The notes under the pieces: model-generated
The model's database searches: none
The model's input: the letters and a program-made list of their open reading frames with translations, nothing else
What the model was told of the DNA's origin: nothing
In this document: one piece after another, positions 46,901 to 55,070 of the stretch
Layout of the letters: every line of letters begins with the position of its first letter
Numbering within the stretch: position 1 is the first letter of the stretch
Program-made: the position numbers and the translations under genes
DNA from: an uncultured Kordiimonas sp.
Lineage (GTDB): Bacteria > Pseudomonadota > Alphaproteobacteria > Sphingomonadales > Kordiimonadaceae
Reading direction: 5' to 3'
Assembly: GCA_947503625.1 (NCBI GenBank)
Contig: CANNEK010000001.1
Coordinates: 676,152-740,151, forward strand
Length of the DNA stretch: 64,000 nucleotides

Positions 46901-47181
46901 ACGAAAACATCCTGGCCAGCACCGCCAAAAAGCGTGTCGGCCCCGCCGTTACTGATGATAGTATCACCAAGGTCCGTGCCTTCTATTCGCTCATCAGCTT
47001 CCGTACCTTCAATGGTTTCACCGTCCTGCGTCGCGGTCACTGGCGAGCTGCCATCGGCCTTGGCGACAGGATCGCCGGGCTTGGCAGATAGCCCCATATC
47101 CTGCTGATAAGTTTGATAGTCGTCAGACCGGCCAGTTGCGGCCATACCAACGGTTCCAGTTTCACGAAACGAAACAGGCAT
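43996..47181 (-). CDS. RTX calcium-binding repeat protein (long copy)
   Basis: About 1061 residues. After an N-terminal region with no recognised domain (MPVSFRETGTVGMAATG...) come segments of the EDFTPGEDIIDLS type, also seen in serralysin-like C-terminal regions, interspersed with dense RTX repeats over most of the length. Segments such as VVYSNGLAGINVDLAIG and VDFSESASGVTVNLDTG are the spacers typical of large bacterial RTX adhesin-like proteins. The C-terminal cap matches the downstream copy. ATG 47181 follows a GGGGGATCG ribosome-binding site; the open frame extends to 47277. Secreted, probably surface- or matrix-bound (inference). Confidence 0.9.
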   Translation of the reverse strand: MPVSFRETGTVGMAATGRSDDYQTYQQDMGLSAKPGDPVAKADGSSPVTATQDGETIEGTEADERIEGTDLGDTIISNGGADTLFGGAGQDVFVITEITGLTVIEDFTPGEDIIDLSQTNVDLTDFQSLIGVSVRSTFENFVSIQVRTGELLLSDVDPNQIASRDFIFGAAAPALDETGTNNSDRLIGGRQDDIFVGLDGDDTLDGRGGSDTLIGGEGNDVLLGNGDLTISEFAAGEDVLDGGPGDDFLRVRGYGDSTLIGGVGNDRLTGVYGNFAVSGGDGDDVFTISSGDGNSSTISGGRGADSYRIDLAETGVLLPSGEVLSDQSIGEIIITDFDPLAGDTILLLNFSSRQITNISDVLGRAFQVGASTVIDFGDGDRMILENIALSDLTSDAFVLSEGFINTLVSNANSDFIVEGTDQGDLIIGRNESDTLRGSGGDDGLLGGSSNDPELDGSDLLEGGAGDDQIVGYAGNDTINGGAGTDYVVYSNGLAGINVDLAIGTASEDGFSDTDTLISIENIRSTEVFNDTISGSSADNIFEISGGNNILKGRAGNDTFFIGEKDLGADTIDGGSGTDTVDFSESASGVTVNLDTGVSANNGSISNVENIIASRQTDSISGDDEGNYISAGESDDTINGGGGDDTLEGSDDNDLVWGGAGNDQLIGDTSGLSDDVGLDTLFGGSGSDLLVLGGVRDNGDDILVLSELYTEVIATGVEKAYGEAGNDTLYGADGADLLDGGENRDNLRGFAGNDTLIGGSSDDTLGGGAGDDFLRADTGDDVVAGGAGNDRAFAGPGDFGADTIEGNGGNDLLGGGAGNDVIAGGNMGSDANGSSAAGSDTLYGGSGNDVLAGGDYNAQTGEAITTGTGANALWAGSGNDTVWGDNGADQIGGGLDDDNLSGAGGNDTIYGGRSTGADDLSGGAGNDRMFAAGGSDTLSGGSGADTLFGGGGNDLIDGGSGDDLIFGGGGDDQLAGGAGNDTFGFVSGFGNDTLSDFGTSNGDRDVLDFSEITGLSVQDIVSTATFNSGNSVLTIGDHGTLILAGISETELQTLADSGQILV

Positions 47182-47489
47182 AACAGACGATCCCCCACAA
47201 TCCAAAAGTGTTAGAGCAACACCGAAATTTACATCTAGCAGAAGCAGAAAGTGCGTCAACCACTGTTGACCGCGCATCCAAGATTTTGTTGTAAACAGAT
47301 TACAAGATGCACACCGGAAGCGGCATCTATAGCGTCACATTACTTGCGACCAGGTCATCAAAACCAATGGCCACAAAGAAAAAGGCGCCCCGCCCAGATC
47401 GGGCAATCTGGAAAGCGGGGCGCCAACGGAGACCGCAGCCAATACTCAATAACATTCAGGGCGGCTGCGGCTTGGGAACTGTTGGGGGC
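47182..47489. other. Intergenic region between ccrM and the RTX genes
   Basis: About 308 bp. It contains the compound ccrM terminator (47377-47424) and, after it, the presumed promoter of the RTX operon. I could not pick a convincing -35/-10 pair. No ORF. Confidence 0.5.
47377..47424 (-). terminator. Compound terminator of ccrM
   Basis: GGCGCCCCGC and GCGGGGCGCC are a perfect 10-bp stem, with an inner CCAGAT/ATCTGG hairpin. On the minus strand a T-rich tail follows (TTTTTCTTT). It lies 66 bp after the ccrM stop. Confidence 0.85.
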
Positions 47490-48653
<1,164 letters not shown>

Positions 48654-48735
48654 TTAGGCCCGCTATGCGGATCTGATGACCAGAAAGGCGTCTTTTGACG
48701 CTGTTTTTAGCTCTGTTCTGGTGCAAATATGACGT

Positions 48736-48786
48736 GAATCATGAGTCGAAATCGAATCGACGTCAAGTGATTCTTTAATTTGAATC
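48736..48786. promoter_or_regulatory. GANTC cluster in the ccrM promoter region
   Basis: Five GANTC sites start at 48736, 48743, 48754, 48769 and 48782, and a sixth lies at 48823 inside rnhB. About 0.2 would be expected by chance in 51 bp. In Caulobacter the ccrM promoter region also contains GANTC sites that tune its transcription, so methylation feedback is likely. Confidence 0.7.
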
Positions 48787-48799
48787 AATGATTTAATGG

Positions 48800-49486
48800 C
48801 TATTCTTCATCTAATATATCTCGAATCGGAGCGAATGTTCGGCGGTGATGAGGACTGACACCCACAAGCTCTAGTGCCCGGCGATGTTTTGCCACACCAT
48901 ATCCTGCGTTTTGAGCCCACCCATACTCGGGATAGTTTTCGCCCAGTTTTGTCATCAACCGGTCACGAAAAACTTTTGCAACCACACTAGCCGCCGCTAT
49001 TGAGAGCGACCGCCCATCCCCTTTGACTAGTGTTCGGGTCGGCAAATCACCAAAACCCGGGTCACGGTTGCCATCCACAAGCGCACCATCTGGCTTCACA
49101 CTCAAGCCTTCCACCGCCCGGCGCATGGCCAGCATGGATGCTTCAAGGATATTCAACTCGCCGATTTCATCAACACTGGCCTGCGCAATATTGACCGCAA
49201 AAGCAGTATCCTGAACTGCATCAAACAAGGTCTCGCGCCTGCGAGCTGTCAGTTTCTTGCTGTCATCAAGGCCTCGGGGGACATTCATCGGGTCAAGAAT
49301 AACCGCTGCCGCAACGACCGGTCCTGCCAGAGGGCCACGGCCAACTTCGTCAACACCGCAAATATGAAACTTGCGCGACGTATCCACAGTTGCTGCCGGG
49401 TTTCCAAGCTCTCGCCACAGCGATTTTTCAGCAGAGAAGTCCGGCCCGGTCGGCAGTTCAACTTTCATTGCATCAAACAAATCCAT
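48800..49486 (-). CDS. rnhB: Ribonuclease HII
   Basis: A 228-residue enzyme removing misincorporated ribonucleotides and RNA in RNA-DNA hybrids. The family motif ICGVDEVGRGPLAGPVVAAAV contains catalytic Asp46 and Glu47; the later LVDG and AAASVVAKVFRD provide the remaining acidic/basic site. Several in-frame starts exist upstream (to 49552); ATG 49486 gives the usual length, with MDLFDAMKVELP as N-terminus. It is followed by ccrM on the same strand, a common alphaproteobacterial pair, with 149 bp between them. Confidence 0.94.
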   Translation of the reverse strand: MDLFDAMKVELPTGPDFSAEKSLWRELGNPAATVDTSRKFHICGVDEVGRGPLAGPVVAAAVILDPMNVPRGLDDSKKLTARRRETLFDAVQDTAFAVNIAQASVDEIGELNILEASMLAMRRAVEGLSVKPDGALVDGNRDPGFGDLPTRTLVKGDGRSLSIAAASVVAKVFRDRLMTKLGENYPEYGWAQNAGYGVAKHRRALELVGVSPHHRRTFAPIRDILDEE

Positions 49487-49616
49487 GAGGTTCTCGCTAG
49501 TAAAAAAACTGGTCAACGAAAGTGGATAACACATAAAATCAGGCAATGTCATAGCGCCCGAAAAGCGCTATAACAGCAAGTGTTTATCATTCGCGGCACT
49601 ATGAAAGGGCAGTCTA

Positions 49617-50603
49617 TTGCATTCTGTTGACGATCTGGTCGCCAAACTGTCCGGCACGCTTGATGTGATCGAACCGGAAACCAGTTGGCGAACAAGCGGC
49701 CCGCTAGCAAGAGGTCGCAAATGTTCGATCTACAAACTTGAAAGTGAAAAAAGTGGCCTCATGCTCGCGCTGAAGATCTATCGTAACTCGATCGCGTCCG
49801 AGACAGCCCCGCAGATACAATTTCGCGCTCTTGAGCGCTGTCAATCGGCTCAGCAGAACAGTGCAAGGCTCCGCGCGCCCACACCTTACGCCTTCCTCAA
49901 AGACGAAAAAGCGATTTTGATGGACTGGCTCGCAGCGCCAAACCTTCACTCAAGACTATGGCAACTTTGGTTCTCCAGGTCAAAACGACTGGACCTCGTC
50001 GAAGCGTCCGGTGCATGGCTTCGAGCATTCCACGACCTTTCCTGCATCTCTTACGAGTCTTTCGAAGGAAACAAGCTTCTTGCGAAACTGAATTCCCGAA
50101 CAAAGAACAACCAGGATGCTGCGGCCGCCCTGCAAACGAACAAGAACTGGGCGACTGCTTTCGAGAGTTTCGAAAAGAAAGCGAGCGAGATATCAAGCCA
50201 ATCACCTCATGCGCTGCTGCACGGTGACTTTACGCCCAGTAATGTGCTGGCAGACGAACGGGGTATAATAGGCATCGACATGTGGGGAGCAAGGCATGCC
50301 CCGGTGTTTGAGGATGCTGCTCGTATTCTGACGTATCTGGCGATCAATTCTCCTTTCAGTTTGTCGAGTGTGCCCCTGCACAGCGATGGCCCACTAGTTT
50401 CTGCCTTTGCACGCGGATACGGCACAGATGTCCTGGACACTCGATCACCGGCCTGGATTTTCACACTTCTTTACCAGCAGTTAAGAAGAGGCTTGGTATA
50501 CCAACAAAGTTTATTAAAAAAGCGACGAGTTTCAGTAGCGCACTGGCAAATGAAGCAAACCTTCAGTTTGATTATGCAAAGCCAGAACCTGCTCGGATAC
50601 TGA
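49617..50603 (+). CDS. Aminoglycoside-phosphotransferase-fold kinase-like protein
   Basis: A 328-residue protein with the APH/choline-kinase fold. ATP-binding lysine is likely in LALKIYRN. The catalytic loop LLHGDFTPSNVLADERG (HGDxxxxN, about 201-210) and IGIDMWGA (metal-binding D) follow. It starts at TTG after AAGGG, as no earlier in-frame ATG exists. Many chromosomal members of this fold phosphorylate small metabolites rather than antibiotics; the substrate is unknown. A weak hairpin (50608-50627) follows the stop. Confidence 0.8.
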   Translation: MHSVDDLVAKLSGTLDVIEPETSWRTSGPLARGRKCSIYKLESEKSGLMLALKIYRNSIASETAPQIQFRALERCQSAQQNSARLRAPTPYAFLKDEKAILMDWLAAPNLHSRLWQLWFSRSKRLDLVEASGAWLRAFHDLSCISYESFEGNKLLAKLNSRTKNNQDAAAALQTNKNWATAFESFEKKASEISSQSPHALLHGDFTPSNVLADERGIIGIDMWGARHAPVFEDAARILTYLAINSPFSLSSVPLHSDGPLVSAFARGYGTDVLDTRSPAWIFTLLYQQLRRGLVYQQSLLKKRRVSVAHWQMKQTFSLIMQSQNLLGY

Positions 50604-50664
50604 AAAACAGAGCCGCATCCGGTTCTGTCATATTGAAAGAAAACAAGTCATCGGGGACAATGAC

Positions 50665-50916
50665 ATGGAAGACATGATTGCATGGGGGCAAAAAATGTGG
50701 GCCGCGGGCGGCATTGATATGGCAATTGCCATAGCTGTGGCGGTTGTCGGCATCATAATTGTTCTCGCCTGGGTATTGCTGCCCTTCGCGCTGATTGGCG
50801 TGAAAGGCAAAATTGGTCAGCTCACGCGGGCAACCAACTACAACACAGCCGAGATCAGGGCGATGCGCAATGACAACACCAAACGCGCAAAGCGGGCTGA
50901 ACTGCGCACGGACTAG
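50665..50916 (+). CDS. Small single-TM membrane protein
   Basis: An 83-residue protein: short N-terminal segment, one long hydrophobic helix (about 18-48, IDMAIAIAVAVVGIIIVLAWVLLPFALIGV) and a basic cytoplasmic tail (KGKIGQLTRATNYNTAEIRAMRNDNTKRAKRAE). The ribosome-binding site GGGGAC precedes the ATG. I do not recognise a family. The amphipathic tail could bind a partner or membrane surface. Confidence 0.65.
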   Translation: MEDMIAWGQKMWAAGGIDMAIAIAVAVVGIIIVLAWVLLPFALIGVKGKIGQLTRATNYNTAEIRAMRNDNTKRAKRAELRTD

Positions 50917-50969
50917 CCCGAGCACGGGTAGAGTAGCAAATTCAGAATTTAAGAATACGTAACGGTCGC

Positions 50970-51182
50970 TTACACGACAGACTTTTGCCGTACCTTGCCA
51001 AATGGTCGATAGCCACCCGGGAAGTCGTGAAATGTATTTCGATAGGTAACCCAAATGCCCGGCACCAGCCTTCGAGCGCGCCGGAACTTTTTCATACCAG
51101 CCAGGTCGGCAGCTCTGGACTGACGAAAGGTTTTACCTGTCGCCGGATCGACCACCACTGTAGGAAAAAACTCTATAGCCAT
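50970..51182 (-). CDS. Small hypothetical protein, basic
   Basis: About 70 residues from ATG 51182 with a GGGG ribosome-binding site (a 12-residue longer frame exists). It contains EFFPTVVVDPATGKTFRQSR and an arginine-rich middle (KKFRRARRLVPG), then WVTYRNTFHDFPGGYRPFG. There is no TM helix or signal. Family not recognised; codon use looks coding. Confidence 0.5.
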   Translation of the reverse strand: MAIEFFPTVVVDPATGKTFRQSRAADLAGMKKFRRARRLVPGIWVTYRNTFHDFPGGYRPFGKVRQKSVV

Positions 51183-51598
51183 CACAATACCCCCATATCG
51201 TGTCCTAATATGGTACATTAACGCGACAAGCTTTTCGACAAAAAAGAACCTGCGTCACATTAAAAGTCTGACACAGACCAAACCTGTGATGGCACTATTA
51301 GCGCTATCACACAAACCGGTCGACAATAACAGGTCAAAAAACTGGGCGACATCTGATCAATGCCTCCCCACCCTGAAGAATTTACTCAAAACAACGCCAT
51401 AGCGAACCGAATGCCCGCCACTTCAAGGCTTGCAGGCAACGACTCTTGCCAGTGACCTCAATAAACAGGTTGGAATTGATTGTGACGATGTGCCCCCAAG
51501 TCTGAGGCAAAAGTATGAATAATTCCCCTGCATTATGGCGTTCTGATTAACTTCCGTTCAGAAATGGGGCAGTGACTGCTCATTTGTTAAAATGGCAT
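51183..51598. other. Non-coding stretch before the hairpin RNA
   Basis: About 416 bp without a credible gene on either strand. I see no strong promoter or terminator in it. The sRNA terminator begins at 51599. Confidence 0.5.
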
Positions 51599-51630
51599 AA
51601 AAAAGGCACCCTTCTTGGGAGAAGAGTGCC
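51599..51630 (-). terminator. Intrinsic terminator of the hairpin RNA transcript
   Basis: On the minus strand GGCAC-T-CTTCT pairs with AGAAG-G-GTGCC (one mismatch) around CCCA, followed by six T. It is the 3' end of the candidate sRNA. Confidence 0.85.
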
Positions 51631-51781
51631 TTGGGTTGGTGTACATCCTTGGGAGGGGGTTTACACCGATATCGCGAACCAGGGTCAGGGGGCAGGTTCG
51701 CAAGGGTAATGGGGTTGGCCGGGTCCCGGTGGGGCACTAGGGGCTAGGGTCAGGGGCGTGATCCGCACCGGAAACCCGGCC
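51599..51781 (-). ncRNA. Candidate small RNA with three C-rich-loop hairpins
   Basis: Read on the minus strand, three hairpins occur in series. H1: GGCCGGGT pairs with ACCCGGCC and CACCGG with CCGGTG (51717-51781). H2: GCGAACC/GGTTCGC (51674-51701). H3: GGTGTA/TACACC (51638-51667). H1 and H2 loops both contain CCCCTGACCCT; the H3 loop contains CCCCCTCCC, complementary to ribosome-binding sites. A terminator (51599-51630) follows. A 46-codon ORF (51857-51997) lies immediately upstream on the same strand. This recalls the CcsR/'cuckoo' sRNAs of Rhodobacterales, which follow a small protein gene and have CCUCC loops. Homology is not shown; the likeness is structural. Confidence 0.6.
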
Positions 51782-51856
51782 AGAATCTGCAATCGCGTAA
51801 GGGCTATAAGGTCATAAGCTGGAGCTTAAGGGCGACTGCAGACCCAAACTGGTTAA

Positions 51857-51997
51857 TCAGGCAGCGGCCATATAACGGCCAGCACGCTCGTGGCGGCGGC
51901 GATGGCGCCGGGATCTTGCCGTTGCACGATTGACGTGCTCTTTTACGGCGGGCAAACCCTTCGACGGGGTCGCGCTTGCAATCAAATTGGTAAACAT
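51857..51997 (-). CDS. Small basic protein, 46 residues
   Basis: ATG (51997) to TGA (51857), 46 residues. It begins MFTNLIASATPSKG and carries an Arg/His-rich block (RATARSRRHRRRHERAGRY), ending MAAA. The ribosome-binding site GCGAGGACAAAA is good. It lacks the 'LSxxxLxDIG' motif of DUF1127 proteins, the usual gene in front of cuckoo-type sRNAs, so it is not an obvious DUF1127 member. Just downstream lies the three-hairpin RNA and terminator, suggesting one transcript. RNA binding is plausible from its charge but unproven. Confidence 0.5.
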   Translation of the reverse strand: MFTNLIASATPSKGLPAVKEHVNRATARSRRHRRRHERAGRYMAAA

Positions 51998-52019
51998 TTT
52001 TGTCCTCGCTTCATGATGT

Positions 52020-52059
52020 GCGTTTGGAGTGTTGGCTTATGCCTTATTTAACCAAACGC
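52020..52059. repeat. Inverted repeat before the small ORF
   Basis: GCGTTTGG (52020-52027) and CCAAACGC (52052-52059) are perfect 8-bp inverted repeats around 24 bp that contain an inner GGC-TTAT-GCC. It lies 23 bp upstream of the small ORF start, so it could be a leader hairpin or an operator. The rest of 51998-52255 holds nothing I can name. Confidence 0.4.
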
Positions 52060-52255
52060 TGGCTGTCGTTTTTCTTTCGCTTTGCAGCACTGCCTGTTAT
52101 CAGGTCTGTTTCGTTGCTACACCGCTAATTTAGGTACGCCTGTCGCCAAGTTCAATAGCGCCCACCTCATTTAGCGCACGCTTCACCGCAAACGCAGAAG
52201 TTTTTGCCCTGCTCACCCTTCCTGCATTGTGTTTGGCACTCAAATTCGATCGGTT

Positions 52256-52723
52256 TCAGGCAACTTCCAACATCGAGAAATCCTTGGTTCTACCGGTTTC
52301 ACAAAGTGTCTTGAGCCCGGCCAAAACAAAAGGCCAACCATCACGGACCAATTTATATGTCGCACTGGACACGTGAGGAAATCTGTCATGCCGCACAGTC
52401 AGTTTGGTCGCACCAGCAATATTGGCCAATTCAAACGTAACGCGTGACGGCGCTTCACCCGCACAACTCGGGTTTAGAGGGAAATGCCAGCTATAGCTCA
52501 ATAGTTCATGCTCAACCATCTCGAGCACTTCTCCTTCGCAGCCAACTACAACGCCATCTTCAGTCTTTACCAAAAACTCTACTTTTGAGCCTTTTGTCCA
52601 AGTGGAGACCACTTCGGTCTGGTGCCAGTATTGTTTGGTGAACTCGCCATTTGTCAAAGCGCGCCAAACATGATCGCAAGGCGCGTCAATCAGTGTCACA
52701 TAATAAAATTCGGGGCTATCCAT
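52256..52723 (-). CDS. SRPBCC (AHSA1-like) domain protein
   Basis: About 155 residues of the START/Bet v 1-like fold. The motifs FYYVTLIDAPCDHVWRAL and WHQTEVVSTWTKGSKVEF are typical of AHSA1-type proteins paired with ArsR regulators. It follows the ArsR gene by a few bases, so both are cotranscribed. A start five codons earlier (ATG 52738) is possible; ATG 52723 has AAGGAAAA as a better ribosome-binding site. A small hydrophobic ligand is the usual expectation for the fold. Confidence 0.85.
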   Translation of the reverse strand: MDSPEFYYVTLIDAPCDHVWRALTNGEFTKQYWHQTEVVSTWTKGSKVEFLVKTEDGVVVGCEGEVLEMVEHELLSYSWHFPLNPSCAGEAPSRVTFELANIAGATKLTVRHDRFPHVSSATYKLVRDGWPFVLAGLKTLCETGRTKDFSMLEVA

Positions 52724-52741
52724 TGTATTTTCCTTCATCCG

Positions 52742-53182
52742 TCATTCTTCAAGCGGTGTAAAAAACGAGGTGACTTCCGGGCCACGTTCCGAGGCCTGTT
52801 TTTCGTCGGTCAACGCAAAACGATCCGCTGGCTGCGGGTCAGCAGTCTGTGAGTTGTCTTCCCTTTTTGCCCCACCCCCGGCCTCCAAAGCTTCCTTAAG
52901 GTTCAATATGGCGTCGCCGCGAACTTTCGAGAATTTGTCAACCCAGCGACGGCTTATCTGCTGAATGGGCAAGACATTGATAAAGTGTTTTTTTTCCCGC
53001 CCGGAACGCTCCACGACCACAAGGCCTGCGTCTTCGAGAATCTGGATATGCTTGCTTGCGGACTGCCGGCGCATACCGGTACCGGTAACAAGGTCGCTCA
53101 ACGTCAGCCCCGGTTCCTCGAGTAGCCTGTCGAGAACAAGTCTTCTCGTCGGATCAGCCAGCGCTTTAAAAACAATGTCCAT
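52742..53182 (-). CDS. ArsR-family repressor
   Basis: A 146-residue winged-helix regulator. The N-terminal half is MDIVFKALADPTRRLVLDRL... with recognition helix GMRRQSASKHIQILEDAGLV. It lacks the CVC metal motif of ArsR/SmtB metal sensors, so it belongs to the SRPBCC-associated ArsR group. The C-terminal 40 residues are polar and probably disordered. Two near-identical operators directly upstream (53199-53240) point to autoregulation of this gene and its SRPBCC partner. Confidence 0.9.
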   Translation of the reverse strand: MDIVFKALADPTRRLVLDRLLEEPGLTLSDLVTGTGMRRQSASKHIQILEDAGLVVVERSGREKKHFINVLPIQQISRRWVDKFSKVRGDAILNLKEALEAGGGAKREDNSQTADPQPADRFALTDEKQASERGPEVTSFFTPLEE

Positions 53183-53198
53183 ACGAATTCTTCTTTAT

Positions 53199-53240
53199 GC
53201 AGCTATTTAGCTGCTTATATATGCAGTTAAATAGCTGCAT
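53199..53240. promoter_or_regulatory. Twin palindromic operators of the ArsR gene
   Basis: Copy A is GCAGCTATTTAGCTGC (53199-53214). Copy B is ATGCAGTTAAATAGCTGCAT (53221-53240), one mismatch between its arms. Both follow GCAGYTAWWTAGCTGC, with centres 24 bp apart. They lie 17-58 bp upstream of the arsR start codon, over the likely promoter. Confidence 0.75.
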
Positions 53241-53253
53241 GTCAAGATAAAGT

Positions 53254-53276
53254 AAAAGGGACCTCCGGCCCCTTCT
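53254..53276 (-). terminator. Probable terminator after the DUF465 gene
   Basis: Minus-strand AAGGGGCC and GGTCCCTT pair (one G-U) around GGA, followed by TTACTTT. It is of moderate strength and separates the DUF465 gene from the arsR promoter. Confidence 0.6.
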
Positions 53277-53292
53277 ACTCAAACCTGATTCC

Positions 53293-53532
53293 TCAGGCTG
53301 ACTTTAGCATGGTGTATATTTCGTCCTTAAGGCGCATACGTTTTTTACGCAGGTCTTCTTCAGTAAACTGGGAAACATGCTCGTCGCCAATTTCAATTCG
53401 ATGAATTTCCCTGTTTAAAGAGTGGTACTCTTCCGACAAATTACGGAAATGCTGGTCATTTTCTTTTAACGTATGAATACGGTCTTCAAATTCAGGGAAA
53501 TCTTCCCTGAGTTCATGAGGTGTATGGCTCAT
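53293..53532 (-). CDS. DUF465 (YdcH-like) coiled-coil protein
   Basis: A 79-residue helical protein with the family pattern: PHELREDFPEFEDRIHTLKENDQHF, then EYHSLNREIHRIE, and a late LRKKRMRLKDEIYTML. The whole length can form an antiparallel coiled coil. Its molecular function is unknown; homologues are small abundant cytoplasmic proteins. ATG 53532 has AGGAGGG upstream; an upstream in-frame start at 53556 is unlikely. Confidence 0.88.
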   Translation of the reverse strand: MSHTPHELREDFPEFEDRIHTLKENDQHFRNLSEEYHSLNREIHRIEIGDEHVSQFTEEDLRKKRMRLKDEIYTMLKSA

Positions 53533-53620
53533 GCTCGCCCTCCTGAGTTGGTGCAATGGACTCAGGATATGAGAATGGCCGGATGGTTTGTTTGACGTTT
53601 GTCAAAACAAGAGCATAACT

Positions 53621-54862
53621 TCAGCCATCCGTATCAGGGTCAGGCAATATAGCACCCGCTGTACCCTGTTCAACCTCGTCCACGCTCTTGAGTGCGCGCA
53701 ACATTACATTTTTGCGGGTTTCCAGTTTTTCGATGTGCCCCTCCATTGCCCGTACATTCTTGCTCATCATGCTGATCTGGTCTCCATATTTACCAAACTC
53801 GCGTTTCACTGCACCCAGTACCTTCCAGACCTCTGTAGCATGCTCCTGCATCGCCATCTGCTGGAAACCCATGCGAAATGTGCTCAAAAGAACCTGGAAA
53901 TTTGTTGGCCCGGTAATGGTGACATTCATCTCCCGTTGAATATCCTGGACAAAACCGGGCAACCGGAGCATCTCGGCATAAAGTCCCTCTGTGGGCAGGA
54001 ATAATATTGCAGACGGTGTGGTATGCGGAGGGTTGATATATTTTTGGGCAACCTCCTTCGCGAATGCCTTTACGCGGCTAGCCAGTGCTTTTTGAGCAAG
54101 CGCAATACCATTGACATCGCCGCCTTCAACCGCGGCAAGCAGCTTCTCATAATCTTCGGTCGGGAACTTCGCATCCACTGGAAGAAACACATCTTCGTCG
54201 GCGCCCGGCATGCGAATACCGTATTCAACGCGTTGCTGGCCTGTCGGTTTGCCGCAATCATAATTGGCGACATATTGATTGGGCGTGAGCACATCCTCGA
54301 TCAACAGACCCAGCTGGACCTCTCCGAAAGTACCACGGGACTTTACGTTGGTAAGGACCCGCTTCAAATCCCCTACCCCGGTTGCAAGAGACTGCATGTC
54401 ACCCAGTCCTTTGTGAACGGCCTCAAGGCGCTCAGACACAGTTTTAAAACTTTCCGACAAACGACGCTCCAGAGTGGTTTGTAGTTTTTCATCAACCGTC
54501 TTGCGCATTTCATCCAGTTTCTGGCTATTTTCTGTTCGAAGCTCGTTCATTTTTTCATCGAGCTTGGTGCGCATTTGTTCCTGCTGATCTGTCTGATGCT
54601 GACCAAACTTGCGCAGGGTATCAGAAAGATCACCGATAGCCTTTGCAATCTCGGCCCGGTTTTCTTTCAGTTCACCACGAATGCCGATTTCACGTTCATC
54701 CGACTGCTGAGAGAGAACATCAAGCCGCGTTCGTATCTCGACCAGCTTGTCTGCCTGATTGTCACCTTCAGACCGCTTGCTAGCCTGTGACAGGCGGACA
54801 AGAACCAACGCACTCAGAATAGTTAAAAGGCCAAGTCCGGCAACAAGTATGGTTTCAATCAT
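53621..54862 (-). CDS. rmuC: DNA recombination protein RmuC
   Basis: About 413 residues. An N-terminal TM helix (MIETILVAGLGLLTILSALVLVRL) is followed by a long coiled coil (about 40-170) and the RmuC nuclease-like domain (about 190-390), with GTFGEVQLGLLIEDVL and LPVDAKFPTEDYEKL. RmuC limits inversion of short inverted repeats. The ATG at 54862 starts directly with the TM helix; a further upstream frame to 54949 is less likely. A GTTC-N7-GTTC match inside the gene (54534-54548) is probably chance. Confidence 0.92.
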   Translation of the reverse strand: MIETILVAGLGLLTILSALVLVRLSQASKRSEGDNQADKLVEIRTRLDVLSQQSDEREIGIRGELKENRAEIAKAIGDLSDTLRKFGQHQTDQQEQMRTKLDEKMNELRTENSQKLDEMRKTVDEKLQTTLERRLSESFKTVSERLEAVHKGLGDMQSLATGVGDLKRVLTNVKSRGTFGEVQLGLLIEDVLTPNQYVANYDCGKPTGQQRVEYGIRMPGADEDVFLPVDAKFPTEDYEKLLAAVEGGDVNGIALAQKALASRVKAFAKEVAQKYINPPHTTPSAILFLPTEGLYAEMLRLPGFVQDIQREMNVTITGPTNFQVLLSTFRMGFQQMAMQEHATEVWKVLGAVKREFGKYGDQISMMSKNVRAMEGHIEKLETRKNVMLRALKSVDEVEQGTAGAILPDPDTDG

Positions 54863-55070
54863 TGTCACGCGCGGGAGCTCCCTGTTTTCATTCTCCCTGA
54901 CTAACCTGCTTGGCAGCACACGGCAAGAACAGACAGCGGTTTCAATCACCCATCTGACCGATACTTGACCTTATCTCCGAGCTGTGATTGAGTATTGTGG
55001 CTGGGATTTGCCTAAATCAACCTCCGTCAGGCAATCGCCTAATCGGCGGGCAAAACCCTGGAGACTTTCA

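Noticed and set aside
48775-48796. Two TTAA half-sites before ccrM (possible CtrA box)
   Set aside because: They are 14 bp apart instead of the 7 bp required for TTAA-N7-TTAA.
50608-50627. CAGAGCCG/CGGTTCTG hairpin after the kinase-like gene
   Set aside because: It has one G-U pair and no T-tract, and lies close to the next gene's ribosome-binding site; it is too weak to call a terminator.
54534-54548. GTTC-N7-GTTC match (possible LexA box)
   Set aside because: It is inside the rmuC coding region, over 300 bp from any start codon, so it is probably chance.
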